Of a stretch of DNA of 64,000 bases, positions 10,448 through 19,562 are shown in pieces; the first letter of the stretch is position 1; each line of letters starts with the position of its first letter. The notes under the pieces were generated by a model. The model was given only the letters and a program-made list of their open reading frames with translations. It did not search any database and had not been told where the DNA came from. Source of the stretch: DATKOF01 sp035524795 (GTDB lineage Bacteria; Pseudomonadota; Gammaproteobacteria; Burkholderiales; SG8-41); contig DATKOF010000024.1 of assembly GCA_035524795.1 (NCBI GenBank), positions 1 through 64,000 on the forward strand, given 5' to 3'. The position numbers and the translations under genes were made by a program.

Positions 10448-10512
10448 AAATAGCGTCATCAGGGGATAATCAGATTTGGACTATATTTAGACTTAGTATA
10501 AAATAGCGTCAT
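10448..10512 (+). promoter_or_regulatory. Promoter region of the peroxidase gene with a 12-bp direct repeat
   Basis: AAATAGCGTCAT occurs at 10448-10459 and again at 10501-10512, spaced 53 bp, about five helical turns. Between them lies a plausible sigma-70 promoter: TTGGAC (10476-10481), 17 bp, TAAAAT (10499-10504). The second repeat copy overlaps the -10 and the expected start point. The whole 172-bp gap is strikingly AT-rich compared with its surroundings. Confidence 0.5.
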
Positions 10513-10572
10513 TAAAGCCCGTTTTGATTTTCATCTGAAAAAATCATTTAAATTCATTTTCGTGGAGGCCGT

Positions 10573-11601
10573 ATGAACCATCGTTCGAAATTTATTGCCA
10601 TCATTTGTTCCGCATTGATTGGACTTTCCTCGGCCAGCCGCGCCGCCGACGATTTGTCCCAATGGAAACTTCCGCCGGTGCCGGTTCCGAAAGACAATCC
10701 GCAATCCAAAGCCAAAATCGATCTGGGTCGCCAGTTGGCGTTCGACACGCGCCTGTCCAAGGACGATGCGCTGAGCTGCGCCGACTGTCACCTGCCTGCC
10801 GCCGGCGGCGGCGGCCCGACGCCGCGCGCGTTTGGCCACGGCGGCGAACTCGGCCGCTGGGCACCGTCATGGGTCAATTCCGGCTATTACACCTCGCTGT
10901 TCTGGGATGGCCGTGCGGCTTCGCTCGAAGAGCAGACCGGCGCGCTGCCCGGCCATATGGGGCCGATCACCGCTCCCGGTGAAATGGGCGGCAACATCAA
11001 CGAGGTGGTCGGAAAACTGAATGCAATTCCGGCCTACAAGAAGCAATTCAATGCGGTGTTCGGCAGCGACGCCACCCCACAAAATGTCGCGATGGCGATC
11101 GCCGCTTTCGAGCGCACGCTGGTCGCGAAAAATTCGCCGTTCCAGCGCTATGTGAACGGCGACAAGAAGGCGCTGACGCCCGCAGCCAAGCGCGGCCTTG
11201 AAATCTTCCGCGGCAAAGCCGCGTGCATCACCTGCCATGCGCCGCCGTTATTGAGCGACAACGCTTTCCACAACATCGGTGTACCGCAGGTCGGGCCGCT
11301 GAAAGAAGACCTCGGCCACTACGAAGTGACCAAGGATCCCGCGGACAAGGGTAAGTTCAAGACCCCGTCACTCTACAATTCCGGCTCTTTCGCGTTCTCC
11401 ATGCACGATGGCGCATTCGCAACCCTGCAACAAGTCGTGGAGCATTACAACATGGGAGGCGATCCGAAGAACAACCCGAATCAGGACAGCCTGATCTTCC
11501 CGCTCAATTTGAGCAAGCAGGAACAAGCCGATCTGGCGGCCTTCCTCGAAAGCCTGACCGACGAAAGCCTGAATCAGATCAGGCGGCCGGAATTGCCCTA
11601 A
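10573..11601 (+). CDS. Periplasmic di-haem cytochrome c peroxidase (CcpA/MauG family)
   Basis: A 342-aa exported protein with a signal peptide (residues 1-25, ending SRAADD) and two c-type haem sites, CADCH (Cys69-His73) and CITCH (Cys218-His222). The spacing matches bacterial di-haem peroxidases, which reduce hydrogen peroxide with electrons from small cytochromes; MauG-like relatives oxidise protein substrates. The segment KFKTPSLYNSGSFAFSMHDG is the conserved C-terminal peroxidase signature (usually KTPTLRN...HDG). GGAGG lies 4 nt before the ATG. The gene is monocistronic, with an AT-rich promoter region upstream and a hairpin downstream. Which subfamily it belongs to is not settled by sequence inspection. 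Confidence 0.9.
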   Translation: MNHRSKFIAIICSALIGLSSASRAADDLSQWKLPPVPVPKDNPQSKAKIDLGRQLAFDTRLSKDDALSCADCHLPAAGGGGPTPRAFGHGGELGRWAPSWVNSGYYTSLFWDGRAASLEEQTGALPGHMGPITAPGEMGGNINEVVGKLNAIPAYKKQFNAVFGSDATPQNVAMAIAAFERTLVAKNSPFQRYVNGDKKALTPAAKRGLEIFRGKAACITCHAPPLLSDNAFHNIGVPQVGPLKEDLGHYEVTKDPADKGKFKTPSLYNSGSFAFSMHDGAFATLQQVVEHYNMGGDPKNNPNQDSLIFPLNLSKQEQADLAAFLESLTDESLNQIRRPELP

Positions 11602-11630
11602 CCTTGGCGGCGCAACAGCCGTGCTTCCGG

Positions 11631-11655
11631 GGGCGCCTGCGGGCGCCCTCGCCTT
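11631..11655 (+). terminator. Hairpin downstream of the peroxidase gene
   Basis: GGGCGCC (11631-11637) pairs with GGCGCCC (11642-11648) across a 4-base loop and is followed by TCGCCTTTTC. It lies between two convergent genes. The U-run is short, so efficiency is uncertain. Confidence 0.5.
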
Positions 11656-11656
11656 T

Positions 11657-13069
11657 TCAGGGCTGCCGCAACTTGCTTTCGGCGTCGTCGGGGCGCCGTG
11701 AGTCCTTGACGTTCCGGCGCAGCCATTCGAACTGCGCATGCGCATCGTCCCGCAGTCCTGCGCGATCGAGCGCGCTCACCGCGCGCAACCGCGCAGCCAA
11801 CCTCAGCGCGTCCGGCGGTTTTGCGCCGTCCGTCAACGCGGCTTCCAGGTAATAATCGGCGGCGCGCCGGAAATCGCGCGAGCTTTCCGCAAACAAACCG
11901 AGCGTGTACAGAACCGCATTGCGGCGCGCCGCCGGCGCGGCGAGCAGCGTACGGCTCTGGGCGTCGACCTGCTCATTCGACAGTTGCACGCCGTCCAGCA
12001 GCCGCGCCGCGGCAAGCGGCAGACCGCTGTCAGCCAGCGATAGCACCAACTGTGCCCGCGCATTGTCGCGCGTCGCTGCCGTCCCTCCATGATCGACCAT
12101 GAACGCGTACAACGCGCGCGCGGCGCTCGGCGGTGCCGCGGTATTGCCCGCGTAATTCATCCACGCGTCGTCATCGCCGCGCAGCAGTTGTCCGCGATTG
12201 GCGACGTCCTGTGCTGCCGCTTCGTAGGCCTGCCGCAGCTTTGCCGTCAACGCGGAAATGTCGTTTCCGTCGTCGGCGAGATCGAGCAGGTTCTCCAGCG
12301 CTTCGGTTTGCAGCACGAGGTCGGCGTTGATGATTCCTGCCTGCTCGATCACCCTCCACCACGCCGCATCGGGCTTCCTCACGAGCGCCGCACGTGCCAG
12401 TGCGACCGCGGCATCCGGCGTCAGCAGCCCGGTTCGCATGCGTAACCAGGCTTTGGTCGGCCCTTTGTCATCGAGCTGCGCCAGCCAGTTGACCGCCTCC
12501 TTCGCCATCCCCGCTGCGAGCAGCGCCGTGGCGAAATGCTCGCCGGCAGCGCGGTCGAGCGGCTGATAATCCTGCTGATAACGCAATATCAGCAGATAGG
12601 CATCGGCGGGCCTGCCGTCAGCGAAATAACTGTCGATCACGAGCAGCCGCGCGCGACGCCAGTCATCGGCGGCGGGTTGCCGTTTCCAGATCAGTTGCGC
12701 GAGCAGCGCGCGTGCCTGTCGGCCCTGGCCAAGCTCGACCGCGGCATGCGCGGCGCCGAGCAGGCAATCGCCCACGAGCGCCTGCGGCGCGTCGGCCGGC
12801 AACTGCGCAGCGCGCTCGATCAGCGCCTGGCCGCGCCCGAGCCGCGCCAGCAGCGAGCAGCGCAGTTGCTCCCAGTCGCTCCATCCCGGCGCGGCGGGCG
12901 CCGCCGGTTGCAGCCGCTCGACGCGCGTGAGCGCGAGCTCCAATGCCCCGGCATCGACGTAACGCCGGGTAAGGTCCAGCGCATCGGTGACTTCCTGGTT
13001 CTGCGCCGAGGCCATTGCCGCCGCGAACATCAGCAGCGCAAACAAAATGAACAAGGTGCGCATCGGCAT
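11657..13069 (-). CDS. Exported helical-repeat (TPR-like) protein of unknown function
   Basis: A 470-aa protein whose N terminus MPMRTLFILFALLMFAAAMASA is a clear signal peptide. The rest is almost entirely Ala/Leu-rich helices in pairs, for example LLAQLIWKRQPAADDWRRARLLVIDSYF and FRRAADYYLEAAL, the pattern of TPR or Sel1-like solenoids. No catalytic motif is seen. The start may also be the ATG 6 nt further in. It stands alone between the convergent peroxidase gene and the rpsP-rplS cluster. A periplasmic scaffold role is plausible for the fold but is inference. I do not recognise the family. Confidence 0.75.
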   Translation of the reverse strand: MPMRTLFILFALLMFAAAMASAQNQEVTDALDLTRRYVDAGALELALTRVERLQPAAPAAPGWSDWEQLRCSLLARLGRGQALIERAAQLPADAPQALVGDCLLGAAHAAVELGQGRQARALLAQLIWKRQPAADDWRRARLLVIDSYFADGRPADAYLLILRYQQDYQPLDRAAGEHFATALLAAGMAKEAVNWLAQLDDKGPTKAWLRMRTGLLTPDAAVALARAALVRKPDAAWWRVIEQAGIINADLVLQTEALENLLDLADDGNDISALTAKLRQAYEAAAQDVANRGQLLRGDDDAWMNYAGNTAAPPSAARALYAFMVDHGGTAATRDNARAQLVLSLADSGLPLAAARLLDGVQLSNEQVDAQSRTLLAAPAARRNAVLYTLGLFAESSRDFRRAADYYLEAALTDGAKPPDALRLAARLRAVSALDRAGLRDDAHAQFEWLRRNVKDSRRPDDAESKLRQP

Positions 13070-13131
13070 ATTATGCGACGCGTACAATAAAAAAGGCGAC
13101 CGTAGCCGCCTTTCTCCGGACCATGCCCGAT

Positions 13132-13560
13132 TTATTTGTGTTCCGCCACCGATGTCGCAGGCGCCGGCGCTTCGTCCTCGAGCGGCGGCAGAACATCCTC
13201 GGGGCCGATTTCGAGCCGCTCCTTGATGCGCGCAGCCTTGCCCGACAGCTTGCGCAGATGGTAAAGCTTGGCGCGCCGCACATCGCCCTTGCGTTTCAAT
13301 TCGATCGAGGCGATCAGCGGCGAATAGGTCTGGAACGTGCGCTCAACACCCTCCCCCGACGAAATCTTGCGCACGACGAACGACGAGTTGAGGCCGCGGT
13401 TGCGCTTCGCGATCACCACGCCTTCGTACGCCTGCACGCGCTTGCGGTCGCCTTCGACCACATTGACGTTGACCACCACCGTGTCGCCGGCCTTGAAATC
13501 GGGAAGGGTCTTCCCGAGCCGCGCAATTTCTTCCTGTTCCAGCTGCTGTATCGTATTCAT
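13132..13560 (-). CDS. rplS: 50S ribosomal protein L19
   Basis: A 142-aa protein containing the L19 core FKAGDTVVVNVNVVEGDRKRVQAYEGVVIAKRNRGLNSSF and RRAKLYHLRKLSGKAARIKE. L19 sits at the subunit interface. GGAG lies 8 nt before the ATG. The C-terminal tail (PPLEDEAPAPATSVAEHK) is an acidic and Ala/Pro-rich extension beyond the ~115-residue E. coli protein. Last gene of rpsP-rimM-trmD-rplS, 23 bp after trmD. Confidence 0.97.
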   Translation of the reverse strand: MNTIQQLEQEEIARLGKTLPDFKAGDTVVVNVNVVEGDRKRVQAYEGVVIAKRNRGLNSSFVVRKISSGEGVERTFQTYSPLIASIELKRKGDVRRAKLYHLRKLSGKAARIKERLEIGPEDVLPPLEDEAPAPATSVAEHK

Positions 13561-13583
13561 TGCAAGCTCCGCTCCATCTTATT

Positions 13584-14339
13584 TCACTGTTGCGCGCATT
13601 CCTGCTGGAACTCCGCCAGCAGTTTGCGCTCGTCCTCCGACAACGCGCGCCGTTCGATCAGCTCCGGCCGCCGCCGCCATGTCCTGCCCAGCGCCTGCTT
13701 CAGCCGCCAGCGTTCGATCTCCGCATGGTTGCCTGACATCAGCACAGCCGGCACCGGCTGCCCGGCGTATACTTCGGGCCGCGTGTAATGCGGATGATCG
13801 AGCAATCCCTCCACGAACGATTCACGCGCTGCCGATTCCGCATCGCCCAGCGTACCCGGCAATTGCCGCACGACCGCATCGATCACCACCATCGCCGCCA
13901 GCTCGCCACCCGACAGCACGTAATCGCCGATCGAAATTTCCTCGTCGATCTCCGCGACCAGCCGCTCGTCAACGCCCTCGTAACGTCCGCACAACAGCAC
14001 CAGCCCCTGCTGCGCCGCCAGCGCCCTGACCCGCTCATGCGTCAGCACCCGGCCCTGCGGTGACAGATGCACCACGTGCAGCCGCTTTATCCCGGCGCTG
14101 CGCTGGCGCCCGCGCGCCGCCTCCAGCGCGCGGGCCAGCGGTTCGGCCATCATCACCATGCCGGGACCGCCGCCATAGGGCCGGTCGTCCACCGTGCGGT
14201 AGCTGTTGGCCGCGAAATCGCGCGGATTCCACGTCACCAGCTCGTACAACCCCTTTCCCCGCGCCCGGCCCGTCACGCCGCTTGCGGTCACCGCCTCGAA
14301 CATGCGCGGAAACAGCGTAATCACATCGAACTGGAGCAT
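13584..14339 (-). CDS. trmD: tRNA (guanine-N1-)-methyltransferase TrmD
   Basis: A 251-aa SPOUT-class methyltransferase that makes m1G37 and so prevents +1 frameshifting. It starts MLQFDVITLFPRMFEAVT and contains the knot signature ERLVAEIDEEISIGDYVLSGGELA, with the conserved PRPYGGGPGM-like motif present as DRPYGGGPGMVMM. ATG 14339 is chosen over one 15 nt upstream because conservation begins there and GAGG lies 9 nt before it. It begins directly after rimM, leaving no gap. Confidence 0.96.
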   Translation of the reverse strand: MLQFDVITLFPRMFEAVTASGVTGRARGKGLYELVTWNPRDFAANSYRTVDDRPYGGGPGMVMMAEPLARALEAARGRQRSAGIKRLHVVHLSPQGRVLTHERVRALAAQQGLVLLCGRYEGVDERLVAEIDEEISIGDYVLSGGELAAMVVIDAVVRQLPGTLGDAESAARESFVEGLLDHPHYTRPEVYAGQPVPAVLMSGNHAEIERWRLKQALGRTWRRRPELIERRALSEDERKLLAEFQQECAQQ

Positions 14340-14340
14340 T

Positions 14341-14841
14341 TCAGTAGTCCTCACTCCAATCCACCTCGATCCTGCCCGTCGCTGGATCCACGCTGCGGAT
14401 CACGTTCGCGATGAACGGGATCAGTGTTTCCTTGCTCTCCGTCCCCACCACCACCAGCACATCGTTGGCACCGGTCTGCATCACTTCGGTCACCCGCCCG
14501 AAACCGCACCCATTCCGGTTTTCCACCCGCAGGCCGATCAGATCGGCCCAGTAAAATTCGTCCGGCGCCGGCGCCGGCAACGCAGTGCGCGGCACCGCGA
14601 TATTGCAACCCCTGAACGCCGCCGCGGCATCGCGGTCGTCCATTCCGGCAAAGCGCGCCACCAGCCCCCGTCCCTGCACCTTTGCCGCCGCCACCGGCGT
14701 TTCCCGCCAGCCATCCGTCCCGTCGCGCGCCAGCCACCACACCGGGTAATCGCGGAGGCTGCCGGCCCGCGCCGTCAGCGTATGTATCCTGACCCAGCCG
14801 TGGACGCCGAACGGGGCGGTCACTCGCCCCATCATCACCAT
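14341..14841 (-). CDS. rimM: 16S rRNA processing protein RimM
   Basis: A 166-aa two-domain factor that binds S19 and helps mature the 30S head. The N-terminal barrel begins MVMMGRVTAPFGVHGWVRIHT. The C-terminal PRC domain contains PDEFYWADLIGLRV, VLVV and ETLIPFIANVI. The start is placed at ATG 14841; two further ATGs at 14835 and 14832 are possible. It follows rpsP by 28 bp and abuts trmD, the standard operon order. Confidence 0.93.
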   Translation of the reverse strand: MVMMGRVTAPFGVHGWVRIHTLTARAGSLRDYPVWWLARDGTDGWRETPVAAAKVQGRGLVARFAGMDDRDAAAAFRGCNIAVPRTALPAPAPDEFYWADLIGLRVENRNGCGFGRVTEVMQTGANDVLVVVGTESKETLIPFIANVIRSVDPATGRIEVDWSEDY

Positions 14842-14869
14842 GCGTCCGTGCGCGGCAGGGGCCGCGGCC

Positions 14870-15127
14870 CTAGGCCGCAGCTTTTTGCTGGTGGAACTGC
14901 TTGACGAGCCGCGCCGCCGTGTCGCTGAGTTGGGCACCCTTACCCTGCCAGTAAGCCAGACGTCCGGCTTCGACCCGGAAAACTTCCTGACCTTCCGGCG
15001 CCTTGGGGTTGTAGAATCCAATGCGCTCGATGAAACGCCCGTCGCGCGCGCGCTGCGAATCCGCGACCACGAGATTGAAAAACGGCCGCTTCTTGGCGCC
15101 GCCGCGTGCCAGTCTGATCACCACCAT
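14870..15127 (-). CDS. rpsP: 30S ribosomal protein S16
   Basis: An 85-aa protein starting MVVIRLARGGAKKRPFFNLVVADSQRARDGRFIERIGFYNP, the S16 signature. It organises the 5' domain of 16S rRNA. First gene of the rpsP-rimM-trmD-rplS operon, with a promoter 31 bp upstream. The operon is divergent from lhr. Confidence 0.97.
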   Translation of the reverse strand: MVVIRLARGGAKKRPFFNLVVADSQRARDGRFIERIGFYNPKAPEGQEVFRVEAGRLAYWQGKGAQLSDTAARLVKQFHQQKAAA

Positions 15128-15158
15128 AAACCGACCCTGAAAATTCAGAAAGGGCGTG

Positions 15159-15188
15159 ATTCTACGCTAGTTTTCGGAGCCGCGGCAA
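15159..15188 (-). promoter_or_regulatory. Probable sigma-70 promoter of the rpsP operon
   Basis: Minus-strand TTGCCG (15183-15188) and TAGAAT (15159-15164) are separated by 18 bp, 31 bp before the rpsP start. A short palindrome CTGAAAATTCAG (15138-15149) lies in the leader. Confidence 0.55.
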
Positions 15189-15295
15189 GAAATCGTGCCA
15201 CTTCCGCCGCCGCCCGATCCGGGCTTGTGCGTATCCGCAACCGGCCTTATCTTCCTGTTGCAGGATAGTCTCTGCCACCGCATATTCTCCCATCG

Positions 15296-18200
15296 ATGAA
15301 CCCTGATCTGTTTCATCCTGCTATCGCCGCATGGTTCCAGCGCGCGTTCGGCGCCGCGACCGAGGCGCAGCAGGGCGCGTGGCCGGCGGTGCTGGCCGGA
15401 CGTGACGTGCTGATCGCCGCGCCGACCGGCTCGGGCAAGACGCTCGCCGCGTTTCTCGCCGCAATCGATGCGCTGGTGAGGGACAGTGCGCGCGCGCCGC
15501 TATCCGCTAAGACAACCGTCGTTTATGTCTCGCCGCTGAAGGCGCTGTCGAACGACATCCGGCGCAACCTCGAACTGCCGCTCGCCGGCATCCGCGCCGA
15601 ACTGCGCGCGCGCGGCGAAGCCGACGCCGAGATCCGCACGCTGGTACGCACCGGCGACACGCCGCAGACCGAGCGCGAGAGCATGCGCCGGCGCCCGCCG
15701 CACATCGTGATCACGACGCCGGAATCGCTCTACATCCTGCTCGGTTCGGAATCGGGACGGCGCATGCTGGCGACCACACGCACTGTGATCGTCGACGAGA
15801 TCCACGCCGTCGCCGGCACCAAGCGCGGTAGCCATCTTGCATTATCGCTCGAGCGCCTGCAGGCGTTGTGCGCGGCGCCGCTGCAGCGCATCGGCCTGTC
15901 GGCGACGCAGAAGCCGGTCGACGAGATTGCGCGCTTCCTGGTCGGCGCCGCGCGCGGCGCCGCGAATTGCACGATCGTCGACAGCGGACACGCGCGGCGG
16001 CGCGACCTGCAGATCGTGGTGCCGCCGGCGCCGCTCGAAGCGGTGATGTCGAATGAAGTCTGGCAGCAGCTCTACGATCAGCTTGCCGTGCTGATCGGCG
16101 AGCATAAAACGACGCTGATCTTCGTCAACACGCGCCGCCACGCCGAGCGCGTCGCGCGCCATCTGTCGGAACGCATCGGCAAAACGAACGTAACCGCCCA
16201 TCACGGCAGCCTTTCCAGGGAACGCCGTTTCGATGCCGAACAGCGGCTCAAAAATGGCCGACTGAAAGCGCTGGTCGCGACCGCCTCACTCGAACTCGGC
16301 ATCGACATCGGTGATGTCAACCTGGTCTGCCAGATCGGCTCGACGCGCTCGATCGCGACCTTCCTGCAGCGCGCAGGCCGCGCCGGCCATTCGGTGAGCG
16401 GCACGCCGAAGGCGCGGCTGTTTCCACTGTCGCTCGACGAGCTCGCCGAGTGCGCGGCGCTGCTCGACGGCGTGCGCCGCGGCGAGCTCGACCGCCTGAT
16501 CATTCCGCAACAGCCGCTCGACGTGCTCGCGCAACAGATCGTCGCTGAGGTCGCGACAAATGAATGGGACGAGGACGCGCTGTTCGCGCTGGTGCGCGGC
16601 GCCTGGCCATACCGCAATCTTGCACGCGCGGAATTCGACGCGGTGGCGCAGATGCTGGCCGAAGGCTACGGCATGCGGCGCGGCAAGACGCGCCATTACC
16701 TGCACCGCGACGCGGTCCACAAAAAACTGCGCGGTGCGCGCGGCGCGCGGCTGACCGCGCTGACTTCGGGCGGCACGATACCCGACAACGCCGATTACGA
16801 CGTCGTGCTCGAACCCGAGGGACACGTGATCGGCAGCGTCAACGAAGACTTCGCGGTCGAAAGCCTGGCCGGCGACATATTTCAGCTCGGCAACGCATCG
16901 TACAAGATCCGGCGCGTCGAAGCCGGACGCGTGCGCGTCGAGGATGCGCACGGCCAGCCGCCGAACATCCCGTTCTGGCTCGGCGAAGCGCCGGGCCGCA
17001 GTGACGAACTGTCGTGCGCGGTGTCGCGGCTGCGCGGCGAAGTCGAGGCGCGCGACAGCGATGATGCGCTGCGCTGGCTGACGGCGGAAGTCGGCATCGC
17101 TGAAGCCGCGGCGGCGCAGCTTGTCGATTATCTGGCCGCAGCGAAAGCCGCGCTCGGCGTGCTGCCGACGCTGGAGACGGTAGTGTTCGAGCGCTTTTTC
17201 GACGAAACCGGCGGCATGCAGCTGGTGATCCACGCGCCGTACGGCAGCCGCATCAACCGCGCGTGGGGGCTCGCGTTACGCAAGCGCTTCTGTCGCAAGT
17301 TCAACTTCGAACTGCAGGCGGCGGCGACCGAGGATTCGATCATCCTGTCGCTGTCCACCAGCCACAGCTTTCCGCTCGACGAGGTCGCGCGTTACCTGAA
17401 CGTGAAGACGGTGCGCGACGTGCTGGTGCAGGCGCTGCTCGCAGCGCCGATGTTCGCGGCGCGCTGGCGCTGGGACGCGGCGATCGCGTTGGCGATTCCG
17501 CGATTCCGCGGCGGCAGGAAAACGCCGCCGCAGCTGCAGCGCATTTACGCTGAAGATCTGATCGCCGACCTGTTCCCCGACCAGATCGCATGCGCCGAAA
17601 ACCTGAGCGGCGATCGCGAGATTCCCCGTCACCCACTGGTCGATCAGGTGATCCGCGACTGCCTCGAAGAAGCGATGGACATCGACGGCCTGGAACGCCT
17701 GTTGCGCGCGATTGAAAGCGGCGCGGTGCGCGTGATCGCGCGCGACCTCACCGAACCGTCGCCGCTCGCGCTGCAGGTGCTCGCCGCGCGCCCGTACGCG
17801 TTCCTCGACGACGCGCCGCTCGAAGAACGCCGCACCCAGGCGGTGATGAGCCGGCGCTGGCTCGATCCGGCGCAAGCCTCCGATCTCGGCAAGCTTGATG
17901 TGCAGGCGATCGAACGCGTGCGCGAGGAAGCGTTCCCCGATACCGCAAGCGCCGACGAACTGCACGACGCGCTGATGTGGTGCGGCTTTCTGACCGCCGG
18001 CGAAGCCGCCGCGCGCAGCGCCTGGTGTGATCTGCTCGACGCGCTCGCCGCGGCACGCCGCGCGACGCGGCTGGAAACTCCCGCCGGCGCGCTGTGGATC
18101 GCGACCGAACGGCTGCCGCGTTTTCTCGCGCTCGATCCCGCGCTCGTCGCCGCGCCGCCGGTCACGGTGCCCGAGCCGTACGCGAGCGAAACCGTGTCCC

Positions 18201-19555
18201 ACGCCGCGGCACTTGTCGAAATCGTGCGCGGCCGGCTCGAAGCACTCGGCCCGGTCACTGCCGATCAGATCGTCGCATCGCTCGGCGTCGCCGTCGGTGA
18301 TGTGGAAATCGCGCTCGCCGCGCTCGAACAGGAAGGCTATGCATTGCGTGGCGCGTTCACGCCGGATGCAGGCGCAGCTGAATGGTGCGAGCGCGGCCTG
18401 CTCGCGCGCATCCACCGTTACACGGTCAACCGGCTGCGCCGCGAAATCGAGCCGGTCACGACGCAGGACTTCATGCGCTTCCTGCTGCGCTGGCAGCACG
18501 TCGCGCCCGACGAGCGCAAGGAGGGGCCCGACGCGCTGGCCGGCGTGATCGCCGATCTCGAAGGCTTCGAGGCGCCGGCCGCGGCGTGGGAAAGCGAAAT
18601 CCTGCCGGCGCGCGTGCGCGATTACGAATTCGCCTGGCTCGATGAACTGTGCCTGTCCGGCCGCGTCGGCTGGGCGCGTCTCGCGCGGCCGAAAACCACC
18701 GGCGACGCGGGGCGCGGGGCGCGGCGCGCGGGACCAGTGCGCACGACGCCGATCGTACTGGTCGCACGGCGCAATCTCGCGCTGTGGAACGCCGCGGCCG
18801 GCACCGCAGCGGCGGTGCCACTCCATGCCAGCGCACGTGCAGCACGCGTGCAGGAATTTCTCGAACGCCATGGCGCTTCTTTTTTTGATGAGATCGCGCA
18901 CGGCGCGCAATTGCTGCCAACCGAAACCGAGGACGCGCTGGCCGAGCTGGTCGCGCTCGGCGGCGTCACCGCCGACAGCTTCGCCGGCATCCGCGCGCTG
19001 CTGCTGCCGCCGGAGCGGCGCAAATCGTTCTCCGGCCGCCGGCGCACGCGCACCGCGGCGTTCGGCATCGAAGACGCCGGCCGCTGGTCGGTCACGCGCG
19101 CGCGCGTCGAAGCGGCTGATACCGTCGTTGACCACGTCACACGCACGTTGCTGCGGCGCTACGGCGTGATCTGCTGGCGGCTGCTCGCGCGCGAGGGCGC
19201 ATTCCTGCCACCGTGGCGTGACATCCTGCGCGTGCTGCGCCGGCTCGAGGCGCGCGGCGAAATCCGCGGCGGGCGTTTCGTTGCCGGCATCACCGGCGAG
19301 CAGTACGCACTGCCGGAAGCGGTGGAAATGCTGCGCAGGACGCGCGCGCAGCCGCTGGAACAGACCCTGGTCAGCGTCAGCGGCGCCGATCCGCTCAATC
19401 TTTCCGGCATCGTCGTGCCTGGCCCGAAAGTGCCGGCGCTGCGCGACAACCGCGTCGTCTACCGCGACGGCATCGTGGTGGCGACAGTAATCGCAGGTGA
19501 GGTGCAATGGCTGGCGACAGTCGAACCCGCCGCACGCGCCGGGGTATTCCGCTGA
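15296..19555 (+). CDS. lhr: Large ATP-dependent helicase, Lhr type
   Basis: A 1419-aa superfamily-2 helicase. The N-terminal helicase core has Walker A APTGSGKT (residues 42-49), VYVSPLKALSNDI (motif Ia), TTPESLYILL, the DEIH box (167-170), and later FVNTRRHAERVARHLSE and QRAGRAGHSVSG (motif VI). A winged-helix region, the Lhr beta-barrel domain and a long C-terminal region follow, as in bacterial full-length Lhr (E. coli 1538 aa). Lhr proteins unwind RNA-DNA and DNA forks in the 3'-5' direction, and some are linked to DNA repair, but a precise cellular role is not settled. The gene stands alone, divergent from rpsP, with no obvious Shine-Dalgarno. The metallophosphoesterase and nuclease genes that accompany Lhr in some bacteria are absent. 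Confidence 0.93.
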   Translation: MNPDLFHPAIAAWFQRAFGAATEAQQGAWPAVLAGRDVLIAAPTGSGKTLAAFLAAIDALVRDSARAPLSAKTTVVYVSPLKALSNDIRRNLELPLAGIRAELRARGEADAEIRTLVRTGDTPQTERESMRRRPPHIVITTPESLYILLGSESGRRMLATTRTVIVDEIHAVAGTKRGSHLALSLERLQALCAAPLQRIGLSATQKPVDEIARFLVGAARGAANCTIVDSGHARRRDLQIVVPPAPLEAVMSNEVWQQLYDQLAVLIGEHKTTLIFVNTRRHAERVARHLSERIGKTNVTAHHGSLSRERRFDAEQRLKNGRLKALVATASLELGIDIGDVNLVCQIGSTRSIATFLQRAGRAGHSVSGTPKARLFPLSLDELAECAALLDGVRRGELDRLIIPQQPLDVLAQQIVAEVATNEWDEDALFALVRGAWPYRNLARAEFDAVAQMLAEGYGMRRGKTRHYLHRDAVHKKLRGARGARLTALTSGGTIPDNADYDVVLEPEGHVIGSVNEDFAVESLAGDIFQLGNASYKIRRVEAGRVRVEDAHGQPPNIPFWLGEAPGRSDELSCAVSRLRGEVEARDSDDALRWLTAEVGIAEAAAAQLVDYLAAAKAALGVLPTLETVVFERFFDETGGMQLVIHAPYGSRINRAWGLALRKRFCRKFNFELQAAATEDSIILSLSTSHSFPLDEVARYLNVKTVRDVLVQALLAAPMFAARWRWDAAIALAIPRFRGGRKTPPQLQRIYAEDLIADLFPDQIACAENLSGDREIPRHPLVDQVIRDCLEEAMDIDGLERLLRAIESGAVRVIARDLTEPSPLALQVLAARPYAFLDDAPLEERRTQAVMSRRWLDPAQASDLGKLDVQAIERVREEAFPDTASADELHDALMWCGFLTAGEAAARSAWCDLLDALAAARRATRLETPAGALWIATERLPRFLALDPALVAAPPVTVPEPYASETVSHAAALVEIVRGRLEALGPVTADQIVASLGVAVGDVEIALAALEQEGYALRGAFTPDAGAAEWCERGLLARIHRYTVNRLRREIEPVTTQDFMRFLLRWQHVAPDERKEGPDALAGVIADLEGFEAPAAAWESEILPARVRDYEFAWLDELCLSGRVGWARLARPKTTGDAGRGARRAGPVRTTPIVLVARRNLALWNAAAGTAAAVPLHASARAARVQEFLERHGASFFDEIAHGAQLLPTETEDALAELVALGGVTADSFAGIRALLLPPERRKSFSGRRRTRTAAFGIEDAGRWSVTRARVEAADTVVDHVTRTLLRRYGVICWRLLAREGAFLPPWRDILRVLRRLEARGEIRGGRFVAGITGEQYALPEAVEMLRRTRAQPLEQTLVSVSGADPLNLSGIVVPGPKVPALRDNRVVYRDGIVVATVIAGEVQWLATVEPAARAGVFR

Positions 19556-19562
19556 AACCCTG

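Noticed and set aside
13132..15127. Possible novel fusion reading frames running through rimM and rpsP
   Set aside because: Long frames in this stretch join antisense or upstream DNA; the four known genes explain all conserved sequence.
17276..19507. 743-codon minus-strand frame
   Set aside because: Lies wholly within lhr on the opposite strand, with low-complexity Arg/Ala/His composition and no motif.
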